From NCBI GenBank assembly GCA_000934385.1, contig KN880481.1, forward strand, positions 62,001-126,000: a DNA stretch of 64,000 nucleotides, read 5' to 3'. The DNA is from Cylindrobasidium torrendii FP15055 ss-10 (lineage: Eukaryota > Basidiomycota > Agaricomycetes > Agaricales > Physalacriaceae). Position numbers and translations under genes: made by a program. A model generated the notes under the pieces. The model worked only from the letters and a program-made list of their open reading frames with translations, was not told the DNA's origin and searched no databases. Each line of letters begins with the position of its first letter. The stretch's first letter is position 1. Below are positions 20,770 to 31,140 of the stretch, piece by piece.

Positions 20770-22786
20770 ATGTTGCCCGCAACGTCACTGCTAGCTGTGC
20801 TTAGCATTCTGTCCTATGCCTTTGCGCAATCCAACACCACCGTGACCCTCGATTGTAGGCATCTTCCCTTTTCTTTCTCATAACACATTTTGATCTTTCG
20901 CTGCCTGGTAGATGGAACGTTCGTTGGAGGATATAATGGATCGACTGGAATAACCTCATGGTTGGGCATCCCCTATGCAGACCCGCCAGTGGGAGACCGG
21001 CGTTGGCGCGCTCCGGTGGTGCCCCCAAGCAAAGATTTGGGAACAAAAAATGCCACTCAGGTCAGTTATCACTTGATGGCTTCCCGTGCGACGTCTAATG
21101 CAAGCGTACATTGCAGTTCGGTCCAACATGCATCGTTACAACGCTGTTAACAAGTGAAGAGCTTCCTGAAGACAGTTCTGAAGATTGTCTTTTTGTGAAT
21201 GTGAGTTCAAGAGAAAATCCACGCCTAATTTGTTGATCGTAGCGAAAATAGGTCTACGTACCTCCAGGCGCGAATTCATCTTCCAGCTTGCCTGTCCTCT
21301 TCTGGATTCATGGGGGCGGATTTCGCAATGGTAGCCCTAGAGACCACACACCAGAGCGGTTGTTCAACACAACTGAGAGCCCATTCATCTACGTGACCGT
21401 ACAATATCGATTGGGAACTCTGGGCTTCCTCGGAGGATCAGAGCTCACCGACGACGGAGAGCCAAACGCAGGCCTGCTTGATCAACGAGGTGCAATGCTA
21501 TGGACTCAGAGGTACATCAGTGTATTTGGAGGCGATCCAAGGTGTGTATCGGCCATGTGACCGAGTTCCATGTTACCCTTCCCATTCGCTTATGGACGGC
21601 TAGTCGCGTCACCATTTGGGGTCAGTCTGCTGGCGCTGGATCGACCATGTTCCATGTACGTGCCGGTAGCCGTTCTTCGACCAGTCACCTGTGTTTATTG
21701 AAGTGTTAGCTCATCGCGAATGGCGGAAATAACGAAGGGCTGTTCATCCAGGCGATGGGCGATAGTCCCTCGTTGAGCTTTACACCATCGTCCAGAGGGA
21801 ATACATCGCAGGAGGCCTTTGACCGTTATGCTACTCTGGCGTAAGCAACCCACCATTTCTCCACGATATATTTGTTTAACGCACTTGCAGAGGATGTGAC
21901 ATCTTCACTTCGGACGATGTTATGGCCTGCCTTCGTAGTGCATCCATCAAAACCCTTGCCGTCGCAGGGAACCTCACGTCTCGCCATTACGGATCCACAC
22001 TCTTCAAGTTCTCCCCTCTAGTCGATGGGCGCTTCCTCACCGAACGTGCCGTCAGTGCGTATGAAGGTGGTAGATTCGCCCAAGTACCTGTCCTCTTTGG
22101 GTATGTAGTGTTTTACAGCTGTTTCCCAGAGCAGGACCTCATAGACGCAATTAGGGCAAACTCAGGCGATGGCACAAACTGGTCCAAGTCGTCCACCGAC
22201 CCCGCCGCAAACACGTCTTTCCCAAATGCGACATCAAACACCGAATACCTTTTCTTCCAAGGACAATGGCCATCCTTCCCAAAGTCTACATTTGTTGGGG
22301 CAACTTCGTTGTACCCTCTTTCGTCTTTTAACGACTCCCATGTCGCGCGGACGGAGCAAGCATACGGAGACCTGCGATACATCTGCACGGCGGGACTCAT
22401 CACAGGGAACATGGCACAGGCTGGACTCCCGACGTACCAGTTCCTTTACAACAACCCGGATTCTGGATCTTGCCATGGTTGTGAGCTTTCTGCCCTGTTC
22501 CCGTCTGACGAGGACGATGTGCCATTGTTCGTCGATATGAGGAAATACTGGACGTCCTTCGTGACGGACGGGACACCCAGCGGAGGAGCCGTCGAATGGG
22601 TCGTATGTGCATATCTTGTTTCTGGAGAATGAACCGCTGAAATTCAACCCATAGAACGCACAATCTACTGTTGGTGATCCCAGGATGTTCTTGGATCCAG
22701 ATTCGGAGGGGATCCAAGGTATCAGCGAAGAGGATACAGCGCGCTGCAATTACTGGCACAGTCAGAACCAGGAGCTGTTCATATGA
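20770..22786 (+). CDS. Secreted type-B carboxylesterase/lipase
   Basis: Nine exons: 20770-20854, 20912-21060, 21117-21200, 21252-21541, 21604-21655, 21710-21840, 21891-22100, 22155-22602 and 22655-22786, giving 526 aa. Signal peptide: residues 1-20 (LLAVLSILSYAFA). Alpha/beta-hydrolase of the cholinesterase-like class: N-terminal GIPYADPPVGDRRW, EDCLFVNVY, oxyanion loop WIHGGGF, nucleophile elbow GQSAGAG and a likely catalytic His in SCHGCEL. The acid residue normally in a DEG motif sits in ANSGDGTNW,, so Asp may replace Glu, or the acid is elsewhere. Such enzymes hydrolyse esters of fatty acids, sterols or xenobiotics outside the cell. The substrate cannot be predicted. Several N-glycosylation sequons are visible. 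Promoter with TATA box and palindrome. Confidence 0.9.
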
Positions 22787-23270
22787 TGATTGTGATACGT
22801 ATATCTCACGACTTCACGACTTTGATGGCTTTAGAGAACAAATCAAACTGTATAGCTGTATGTATGTATGTATGTATGTACATTTATGTAGCAGGATCAT
22901 GACACGGCGTGGTGTACTACGAATTGTTTGTAGACGTAGGTCACAATTCATCTAGTGTATACAATGTGCTCGACATTGTCCGAGCCAAGCCTGATCTGCC
23001 CAGCAAGACTATTCCGTATCATATCGCGGTCCCCCTCGACAGAGGCCATCCGCGCATCACCGTCGCGGGCGAAAGAGCGATTGCGCTGTTTGGGTGCGAG
23101 GTGTAAGGCGAAGAGAGATGCTCATCCTGTCTCCAGGAGATTCATCAGGCAATAGACGTCTCAAGGCCAGCGTTCCCTCAAGCCTTCGCGACGCGCGCAT
23201 AGCTTGCTGGTGTGAACGTCTTGCATCCAGACGCGGGTGGGGATGTTGGGCGAAGCAGAAGAGTAGGCAG
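22787..23270. other. Convergent intergenic region
   Basis: 484 bp between the 3' ends of the carboxylesterase (+) and family copy A (-). It holds the tetranucleotide microsatellite and otherwise nothing I can identify. Confidence 0.5.
22857..22880 (+). repeat. (TGTA)6 microsatellite
   Basis: Six perfect TGTA units in the 3' region of the carboxylesterase gene, directly visible. A candidate variable-length locus. Confidence 0.95.
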
Positions 23271-24224
23271 CTATTTGGTTGGACGGGCATCGTGCCCATG
23301 TCGTCGTACCCGTTTGCGCTGCGACGACGCCGGTACAGGTGCAACCTCCTCGCGGTTGGGCACGACCTTGTCTTTGGACGAAGGGTTGCAATGTCGCTTG
23401 TGGTGTACGTTTGCATCCCCTAAAGCTTTGCGTTTGACACCCGCAGATGAACTAGCCTTCCTATCCTTAGCCCAATACCACGACCAATCTCGGCGGAATC
23501 CAGGGTGCACCGTATTGTCTATGCGCATAAAGTTGAGCTTGGTGAGAAGATCGCCAGGTGTGCTATCGTAGTGGTGTACTCGGAATCGGAGTGATTGGTG
23601 GACAAGAAGAGCTGGATGGGCTTCGCCAACGATATTGAACAGCGGGAGCTGAGGGAAAGGATGCTTGTGGACTGCCACCTCGCCGGTGAGAGGATGTTTG
23701 GTATAAATCGTTCTGAAAATGTCTTCGATAAGTAGGGAGCACCCCGAGGCGGCTGGCCACTGGAACTATACCGGACGTCAACTTTGCCTAACAGCTGGAA
23801 TGAGATGTATACCGAGTCGAAGCGTTTTCTGAGTTTGAGTTTACACTGGCTATTCGCAGTGTAGAGGTCGAGTGATGTTTGAAGCACCTCATCTGGAGGT
23901 TGGAAAGTACCAGTAGAGTCGATCAACAGGCGGGCGATGCTGGGTTGTACTAGTGATAGTGAGCGATGTTAGCAGCTATATGCCGCGGTAAAGCTCACAT
24001 AGCATCTTATTGATTGGTTTCTCCGATATGCGAACAAATTCACCAGGGAGTGTCCCCGCATAGAATTCGAAATCACATTTCTGCACATTCCTTGATGATT
24101 GAGAAAACGGGTGGATGGCTGAACGTACCAGCATATAGTGCCTATTGGAGTATACATCAGTCATAGATGGTTCGACAAATTCCGGGGACAATGAGACACA
24201 GTGTTGAGGATATAGCAAGGTCAT
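23271..24224 (-). CDS. Unrecognised family, copy A
   Basis: Four exons: 24224-24129, 24080-23999, 23949-23813 and 23765-23271, giving 269 aa. Exon sizes 1-3 (96, 82, 137 nt) and all splice phases are identical to copies B (28565) and C (29813), so the three are paralogues. Shared landmarks: CVSLSPEFVEP near the N-terminus, DFEFYAGTLPGEFVRIS opening exon 2, NSQCKL...RFDS closing exon 3, then TGEVAVHKHPFPQLP, HPALLVHQSLRFRV and a basic KRKALGDAN with nearby KR pairs. The last could be a nuclear localisation signal. No signal peptide, transmembrane helix or catalytic motif I recognise. Copy A is the most diverged and is inverted relative to B and C. Function unknown. Confidence 0.72.
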
Positions 24225-24685
24225 TATGTTGTGGTGATGGCGGGAGGACAAGGGAGATGCCGGCCGATCAGTTGGCTAACTTGGGCTGTAACGCATGTGT
24301 AATCAATGAATACAGTGGTATGTCACTAACAGTGTTAGTGCTGGGTTAGAGTATAGTTGTAAAGGCAGGACGAGATATAGAACAAGATTGCAAGCTTAGT
24401 TACAGATCGTAAATGCCCTCCACCAGATCTACCTAGTGGTCTTGACATATAAACGAACAGACGACCGCCCACTGCCGGCAGGTCCTTGAATTAACTTATG
24501 TGACATTGAAATCCCGTGCAAAGTCACAAGGGAAATGGTATCATGCTAGGCAACATACAGTAAGGCTACTAAAGAGAGGTCGGCACATTCGTATCCTTCT
24601 GCTTCTTGTGGTTTGGCAGGAAAGAAATGGATCTGGCCACCGGAATCTGATTCACAATCCAGGATAATGTTACACTTCAAACTGC
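24225..24685. other. Intergenic, upstream of family copy A
   Basis: 461 bp. It should include the promoter of copy A and the 3' end of CWC2. No conserved element with the upstream regions of copies B and C is obvious to me. Confidence 0.4.
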
Positions 24686-25955
24686 CTAGTCATCGTCGCT
24701 ACCATAGTCCAGGCTGAGGCCCAGCGGTGCTGCCGGTGGCGGACGCGCTTGCACCACAGGCTGGACGCCATTCTTTTGCCGAATATCCGCAAAGTACTTG
24801 AGGCTCTCCAGCGTGTCCAGGTTCAGCAATCCTGTTGGCTGGGGTAGAGGCGGCGGTGGGTCGGCGATCTCGTCGTCTTCTGGGTCATACTCTTCCTGGC
24901 CGCCAGGGCCTTCTATCCGCTGGCGTTTGCGTTGTGGCCCATTCTCATCCTCCTCCTCCTCGAGTATGTCGCCATCTTCTAATGCGCGGACAGTCCGCAT
25001 TGCCTCGACGATGGTGGGGTCCATCTTCGATTTGATGACTTCTTGGCCCATAGCCTCCAGTCTCCGCTTCTCGACGCCCTTGGATGTAGGGTTTGGGTCT
25101 TCTGTTGCCCAGCGCACGTTGAGAATTTCGTCGTTGTCGAGTGACTGGCAAGCCATCGCCTCCTTCGCAAACTGCCCATGCATCTCGGATTTGTACGTCA
25201 CGAACGCGACGCTGCGGTATTGCAGTACCTTGACCGCCCAACCAGTCTCAGAGTCATCTACAGCAAGGTCAATGGTGAGTTCAAGAGGAAAACGCGAAGA
25301 AGTACCTCGTTCGATTTCGCCAAATTCTTTAAAGTGTCGCCGGACGATGTCCTCTGTCTCGAGCCCTGTCCCTGTTTCCTTTATCCTGCCCACATAAAGG
25401 GTTCGGTTCTGCCTGTTGAAGCTACCCACACCACCCATATCATCACGATAGTCGGCAAACTTGTCGCGCGCAAAACAGTCCTTTGCGCTGTCCGGGAGCG
25501 CATTGTTGGGATCCGGCAAGCAGTGGAGATACTCGCATTCCCAACCGTATGGACAGCAGCCGCGTGCAAAGAAGAGACAGATGTAAGGATTTCCAGTAGT
25601 ATTGGCGCGCGTGAGGCCCGAGTCCTTCTTGATGTTCACACGCGTCTGTGCTTTGTACTTGCTGGACAATGTCAGTGCCAGCGACTGCGCCAGAATGGTA
25701 AATCGTACTTTGAATAGCTGTCTTCCCTATCACCACCAGCCCATTTGTTGTACCAGATATCTAGAATCCGGTCAGGAAGGTGTCCGTGATTAAGACATGG
25801 CACGCACTGTATTCCTTGCCAGACTGCTCAGGTTCCTTATGCTCCACTTCTCCTGGTTTGACTTGTTTCCTCGCGGGCTTTGTGAGCTTCTTCGCCTTTT
25901 TGAACGTCGGGAACGCGGACACGACTTGAGTCTCCGTTGTTTCCGTTTCTGCCAT
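24686..25955 (-). CDS. CWC2: Pre-mRNA splicing factor CWC2
   Basis: Four exons: 25955-25808, 25760-25709, 25661-25306 and 25257-24686, giving 375 aa. Domain order as in Cwc2/RBM22: Torus region with NIWYNKWAGGDREDS (joined across introns 1 and 2); CCCH zinc finger CLFFARGCCPYGWECEYLH; then an RRM with RTLYVGRIKET as RNP2 and VAFVTYKS as RNP1. A C-terminal acidic and proline-rich tail follows (EEEEDE, PPPPLPQP). In yeast Cwc2 is a Prp19-complex protein that contacts U6 snRNA and the pre-mRNA in the catalytic spliceosome. The start is the first ATG after an in-frame leader and gives the usual short N-terminus. It is divergent from the PhoD gene, with 99 bp between start codons. Confidence 0.93.
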
Positions 25956-26054
25956 CGCGGTCAAGATGAAAGTGGGTGTGGTAACGTAAGCGCGGGTTTG
26001 GCGATTCCTAGCTCCGAAGTCTCGATCAATTGAGCTTGCACTCCGACGACCGTC
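25956..26054. promoter_or_regulatory. Bidirectional promoter, CWC2 and PhoD-like phosphatase
   Basis: Only 99 bp lie between the two start codons, so the 5' untranslated regions and promoter elements must overlap. No TATA box seen. Confidence 0.6.
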
Positions 26055-28220
26055 ATGCTGCACTCAGAGGCATTACGTCCGGCCATTTTCTCTACAGCTT
26101 TCAGAGGGGCGGCCTACCTCTTTCTGCGATATGTTTGTCATTTTCAAAGTGTTTTGACAGTGTTTAACAGTCCACAGGTACCTAGCAAATGGCTACTTTG
26201 GATTATAGGATTCACCTTCCCTGCTTGGGTGTTGTTCACGACCCTCAACCCAATTCCCTCCACGATATTGGTTAAGAAGGAAGATTCAAATAAAGAGGAA
26301 GAGAGGAATCCAAAGGTTTGTCCCCTCCGACAATCCATATCTTACACTGACTGTCTCCCAGGCATATGTTGACGGGGACGAGCCATTCATGAATATCCTT
26401 TTTTCTTTGCCAGCAGCATCCAAATGGACTCGACTTGTCTCTGGAGGTATCAATTGGACACTGCTCGCTATGGTCTTCAATCTGATTCTCGCTCCAATTT
26501 TCTTCTCCGCCTCCGACGTTGTCTTCTCCCGAGTTGGTGCTGTCGAGTCCGATAGGGTAAAGATTCAAGTTCGCATGCCACCCACCTTCTTCAACGAAAG
26601 CGCGCAATTGGTCTGGAGGGACTACACCGCCGACGTAGAGAAAGCAGTCCCATGGAAGACGGGCCCCAAACTCACTTTCGCTGCGGACAACGACTATGTT
26701 GACGTGCAGACGCTCAAAGGACTCTGGCCAAATAACCATTACGAATGTACGCCGCACCATTCGCTCGTGGACTCTTGTCTGACGTTTTGCAGACGCGGTG
26801 GCGGATAGCACTGGCACGGTGCTAAATGGCACAGATCTCGAGACGCCCCTCCAGTTCAAATTTCACACTTTCCCCGACCCAAGACTACAAGGCAACAACT
26901 TCAGCTTCGTCACTAGCTCCTGCCAAAAGCCAAACATCCCGTACACGCCCACGCTGGACAAGCAACTCTACGGCTATGACTTGCTGAGTGACGCCATCGC
27001 CCGCGGAGAGATAGCGCCAGAGTTTATGCTCCATCTTGGAGATTTCATCTACGCGGACGTCCCCGTCTCGTTGGGCACAAAGCGAGAGGATTTCCGCCGT
27101 CTCTATCGCCAGAACTATGCCAGCCCAAGCTTCCGCAAGGTTTATGAGCAGCTCCGTACGTTGAGCAACAGTAAGTTGCAACCATGACCTTACTGATACT
27201 TTTGCAGCCATCCTCCATGCATACGATGACCACGAAATAGCTGACGACTACGCTGGCGATGGTGACGATCTACAGGGTCCCTTCATCAATGCCACCAGCG
27301 CATTCAAGACCTACGCCGCCGACCTAAACTACGACCCTATTCTCAAAGGGACGTACTACTACGACTTCCGCTATGGTGATTCTGCGTTCTTCGTCATGGA
27401 CGCACGCCGTTACCGCACATCAAGCACCGAGGATATGGCCGCCCGTGTCTTTTTGGGTGATGAGCAGTCTGTCGCCTTCCATGAATGGCTTCATCGGGTG
27501 CGTAGTCCTCCTTCCCACATCTCAATGTCGCTTACACGACCTATAGGCAAATAACACTGCAGTCTTCAAATTCGTCGTCACGTCGGTGCCGTTCACAACC
27601 CTCTGGCATGGAATCAACGGCCAGACGGACACCTGGGCAGGGTTCCCGACCGAACGCCAAGCTATCCTCGACGTCCTGCATACCATTCCGAACGTCATCA
27701 TTCTCTCTGGCGACAGGCATGAGTTCGCTGCGGTCGAGTACAACTCCCCCACAGGCTTTACTGTCCGAGAATTCTCGACTAGCCCGATGAGCATGTTCGA
27801 TGTGCCATTACTCAGGACCATGAGCAAGAAGGGCGAAGCAGTCGTGAAGCGTGTAAAGCAGGTCATCAGGGAAGAAGAGAGCGGAGAGGTCAACGTCGAA
27901 GAGGTCGAGGAGGAGATTCCTGCGGAACATGCGCTGAAGTACATTCCCAAAGGAAACTACAAGTGGTCTGTCCATTTTTCTTGTCTTCTTGAGGGGATTG
28001 CTGACAAGTGCATAGGTCGACTATCGATGTCGACACCACGAATACCAGCAGCCCAACCCTGCGGGTGCGGGTGAGCATAGACGACAAGCTGGCGTGGACC
28101 TACAATATCGACGGTATCGCCGTCAAGATTTCTGGTGCGAATGCTATCGGCACCTTCGTCGCATCTGGCATTCGAGATGTCTTTGGGAAGCTTGGCATTC
28201 GTCCGACCAGTTGGTTCTAA
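26055..28220 (+). CDS. PhoD-like metallophosphatase, membrane anchored
   Basis: Six exons: 26055-26315, 26362-26746, 26793-27155, 27208-27497, 27547-27965 and 28016-28220, giving 640 aa. Two N-terminal hydrophobic segments, WLLWIIGFTFPAWVLF (about residues 50-65) and WTLLAMVFNLILAPIFF (about 120-136), suggest membrane anchoring. An Ig-like domain follows, then the PhoD catalytic domain with the metal ligands SSCQKP, LHLGDFIYAD, HAYDDHEIADDY, FFVMDARRYR and SGDRHEFAAVEY. All motifs are intact. PhoD enzymes hydrolyse phosphomonoesters or diesters and can handle phospholipid- or teichoic-type substrates. In fungi the role is poorly defined (possibly phosphate scavenging or membrane phospholipid turnover); this is inference. 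It shares a promoter region with CWC2. Confidence 0.9.
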
Positions 28221-28564
28221 TCGCAGAGCCGTCACAGGCCGTGGATCAGAAGGGGCTTGTTGCAGGACAAGGGGGCTGTGAATGACTATGTACGAGTATC
28301 CATTTTTGAATGCTATAAACTACAGTGCTTCCGTAAAGTGTTTTATTCTTCTATTGCTTGAGCTACATTAGTATATACATACTAGGACATACATGTCATT
28401 GTATCAATGCGAGGCCAGTGTATAAGCCAAGGCGCATCACAAGTTTGCGCTTGCTCTGCCCGCGTCGTATATCGACACCTAATGCAAGTGCAATGGACAG
28501 ACTGACCGGACGCGATCAGGAAAGTTATGTTTCGTCCTCTTACCACCAGCACCTCAGATGCAGT
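28221..28564. other. Intergenic, upstream of family copy B
   Basis: 344 bp between the PhoD gene and copy B. From about 28495 the sequence (GTTTCGTCCTCTTACCACC and on) repeats upstream of copy C, so this is the start of the tandem duplicated unit. Confidence 0.5.
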
Positions 28565-29485
28565 ATGCTCTCACTTTGCCCTCAGGACTGCGTTTCTCTA
28601 TCTCCTACATTCGTGGAGCCTGTTTCTATTCAAGTGTACTCCCACACAGCCCGTACTATGGTAGGTGCAGAAATGTATCACAATCTCGCCCTAACCGTTT
28701 CACAGAGAGACGATTTCGAATTCTATGCTGGACTTCTTCCGGGAGAGTTTATTCGCATCTCCAAAATGCCGATAGATCACATTTCTCGTGCGTCGCTGAA
28801 ATTCCAGGTAGTAGCGCTATTCACGCGTCGTCCAAGTACAACCGAGCTTAGCTCAGGCATTCTCCGCGTTCAACATCGCCTTCCGACCACCGGACACAGT
28901 GCTCAATACATCACATGAGCTCTATATATCTAATAGTCAATGTAGATTAAAGGAAAGGAAACGGTTTGACTCGGTATGTCATTGTGTCCATCACAGTTTA
29001 ACCAAACTCATCCTCGTCAGTTCCAGTGGCCGAGTGCCTCCGGTTCCTCCCTCCTCCTCGCCCCAAAGATTCGCGTCGTCTACACTAGGCATCCTATCAC
29101 TGGCGAAGTCGCTACCCATACCCACCCATTCCCTCACCTGCCCAAGTTTACCATATCCGGGGCGCATCCGGCTCTTCTCACCCTCCAAGCGACCAAGTTC
29201 CGAATCTACCATCTCTGTAATCCTCCAGATATATTAACCGAGCTGTTTGTGATGCGCTCAACATACACCGTTCACCGGTCGTTTCGCAAGGACTGGTCGG
29301 CATACTGGAGAGAGGACGCTGCCGGTCCAGCGGTGTCTACCAAGGCTTCTGGTGTGAAGCGCAAAGCTCTCGAGAATGCGAACATCTGTCACACTGAGCG
29401 ACCACGAAAGTACTACGAAAGTCAACCCACAATCGTCCATTGCCCCGATGAATCATTCGGCGGCAGGATGAACTCTTTTCCCTGA
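28565..29485 (+). CDS. Unrecognised family, copy B
   Basis: Four exons: 28565-28660, 28706-28787, 28837-28973 and 29021-29485, giving 259 aa. It starts MLSLCPQDCVSLSP and then reads DDFEFYAGLLPGEFIRIS. Exon 3 contains AFSAFNIAFRPPDTVL and ends RKRFDS. Exon 4 reads WPSASGSSLL, VVYTRHPITGEV, HTHPFPHLPKFTI, HPALLTLQATKFRIY and KDWSAYWRED. The C-terminus is basic (VKRKALENAN) and differs from copy C after the KRK motif, ending in MNSFP. The intron-2 acceptor is CAAG rather than TAG but keeps phase. No domain known to me. Intact exon phases argue that it is, or was recently, under selection. Tandem with copy C. Confidence 0.72.
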
Positions 29486-29812
29486 TCCTTTTCCAGTATC
29501 CTAGCAGCGCATCCGTTGTCCTCTCCTGCGGCGGTGACTGATTGCGGACAAGCTCGCATTGTGAATTTGGAGGTACTTAACCCTGCATCCAAGACGTCGA
29601 GAAGTGCAGGTTGGAGGATATGCATCTTTGCCGCGCTGTCGAAGCATTGGAACGAGAAGTTCTATATAAGTCTTTCCAGCTAATTGTACGTTTGTGTTGA
29701 ATATACAGTAGGGAGTACACCTTGTCCTACAAGAACTGAGTTATACTATTGACACTAGACCGATCAGGGAGTTCATGTTTCGTCCTCTTACCACCAACAC
29801 CTCAGATGCAGT
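29486..29812. other. Spacer between family copies B and C
   Basis: 327 bp made of the 3' flank of copy B, similar to the 3' flank of copy C, followed by the leader of copy C, similar to that of copy B. No separate gene. Confidence 0.6.
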
Positions 29813-30793
29813 ATGCCCCCACTTTGCCCTCAAGATTGCGTTTCTCTATCTCCTACATTCGTAGATCCTGTTTCTATTGAAGTGTACTCCCATACAGCCC
29901 GTACTATGGTGGGTGTAGAGTAGAAATATCATGCAGTTCGTTCTAATTCTTTAGCAGAGAGACGATTTCGAATTCTACGCCGGACTTCTTCCGGGAGAAT
30001 TTACACGGATTTCCAAAATGCCGATATACCACATTTCTCGTGCGTCGCTCGCATTTCAAAAAACCGCCCTCCTCTCACCGTCCATAGTACAACCCAGCTT
30101 AGCTCTTGCCTTCTCCTCCTTCGAAATCGCCTTCAAAGCGCCGGACATGGTCCTCAAGGCAGTATATGACCTCTACGTGTCAAATAGTCAATGTAGATTG
30201 GAGGACAGGACACGGTTCGACTCAGTATGTCATCCTGTTCATTATATATTAGTCAAACTGATGGTCGACAGGTCGAGTGGCCCAGTATTTCGGGTTCCTC
30301 TCTCCTTCTCGACGAGGAGATCCGCATTGTTTACACCAAACACCCCGTCACAGGCGAAGTCACTACCCATACCCATCCGTTCCCTCACCTGCCCAAGTTC
30401 ACCATATCGGCGGCGCATCCGGCTCTTCTCACACTCCAAGCAACCAAGTTTCGGTTATACAATCAGTGCAATCCTTTGGACATGTTGACCCAGATGTTTC
30501 TCATGCGCTCAACGTATACCCCTCACCCATCGTTTTACAAGGACTGGTCGGCGTACTGGAGAGAGGACCCCGCCGGTTCATCGGCATCTACCGCAGTTTC
30601 CAGCATGAAGCGTAAAGCTCTCGGGAATGCGAACATCTATCACAAGCGACCACGAAAGTCCTCAGACGACGTCGATGCCAAGAAGGCGTCGCCGCAGCGT
30701 GGACAAGAACGGCGACCTGTGCACGATGTACGCCGGACTGAAAAGATGCATACTTCTCCGCGTCGTTCAACATGTCCCTTGGATAGTCGATAA
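29813..30793 (+). CDS. Unrecognised family, copy C
   Basis: Four exons: 29813-29908, 29958-30039, 30088-30224 and 30272-30793, giving 278 aa. It starts MPPLCPQDCVSLSP and has the same exon sizes and phases as copies A and B. Exon 4 carries WPSISGSSLLLDEEIRIVY, HTHPFPHLPKFTI, LLTLQATKFRLY, KDWSAYWRED and MKRKALGNANIYHKRPRK, then a longer Lys/Arg-rich C-terminus with RGQERR and HTSPRR. The basic region is a likely nuclear localisation signal. The conserved aromatic/His core spans about 100 residues in exon 4 and is probably the functional domain. Family unknown; possibly restricted to Agaricomycetes. Confidence 0.72.
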
Positions 30794-31140
30794 AAGACTT
30801 GTTTTATTGCATTGTAATGCATGAAAGAGCGGGCCACGTTCATTGACCGATGCATGTTTTCAGCGGCAGGATGTCCCTCTGGTCTCTTTCCAGCCTCCGA
30901 GTCTGAGCAGCGCATGCATGTCCGTCTCTTGAGATGGTGGCTGATTGCGGACAAGATGGCATCGTCAATTTGGACAGCAGAGGTATAAACCCTACATACA
31001 AGGCGTCGAAAAGTGGAGGACGGAGGATCTACCCTCACAGAGCTGTCGATGGACTGGGACAATGGGACGAAGAACATCGCTCTTGCCATGTATACTAATT
31101 ATACATTTGTGTCGAATATACGATGGGGGTTATACCCGCC
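30794..31140. other. Convergent intergenic region, copy C and PEX6
   Basis: 347 bp between the stop codons of copy C (+) and PEX6 (-). It is largely the duplicated downstream flank described for the tandem repeat. No gene. Confidence 0.5.

Larger units (their letters stand above)
28495..31140 (+). repeat. Tandem segmental duplication, two units
   Basis: Unit 1 (about 28495-29740) and unit 2 (about 29757-31140) each hold a family gene plus its upstream leader and about 250 bp of downstream flank. Similar downstream landmarks are CTGATTGCGGACAAG and ATACATTTGTGTCGAATATAC (TTTGTGTTGAATATAC in unit 1). Coding sequence is more alike than the flanks, and both copies keep an open frame. Boundaries are by eye. 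Confidence 0.75.
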
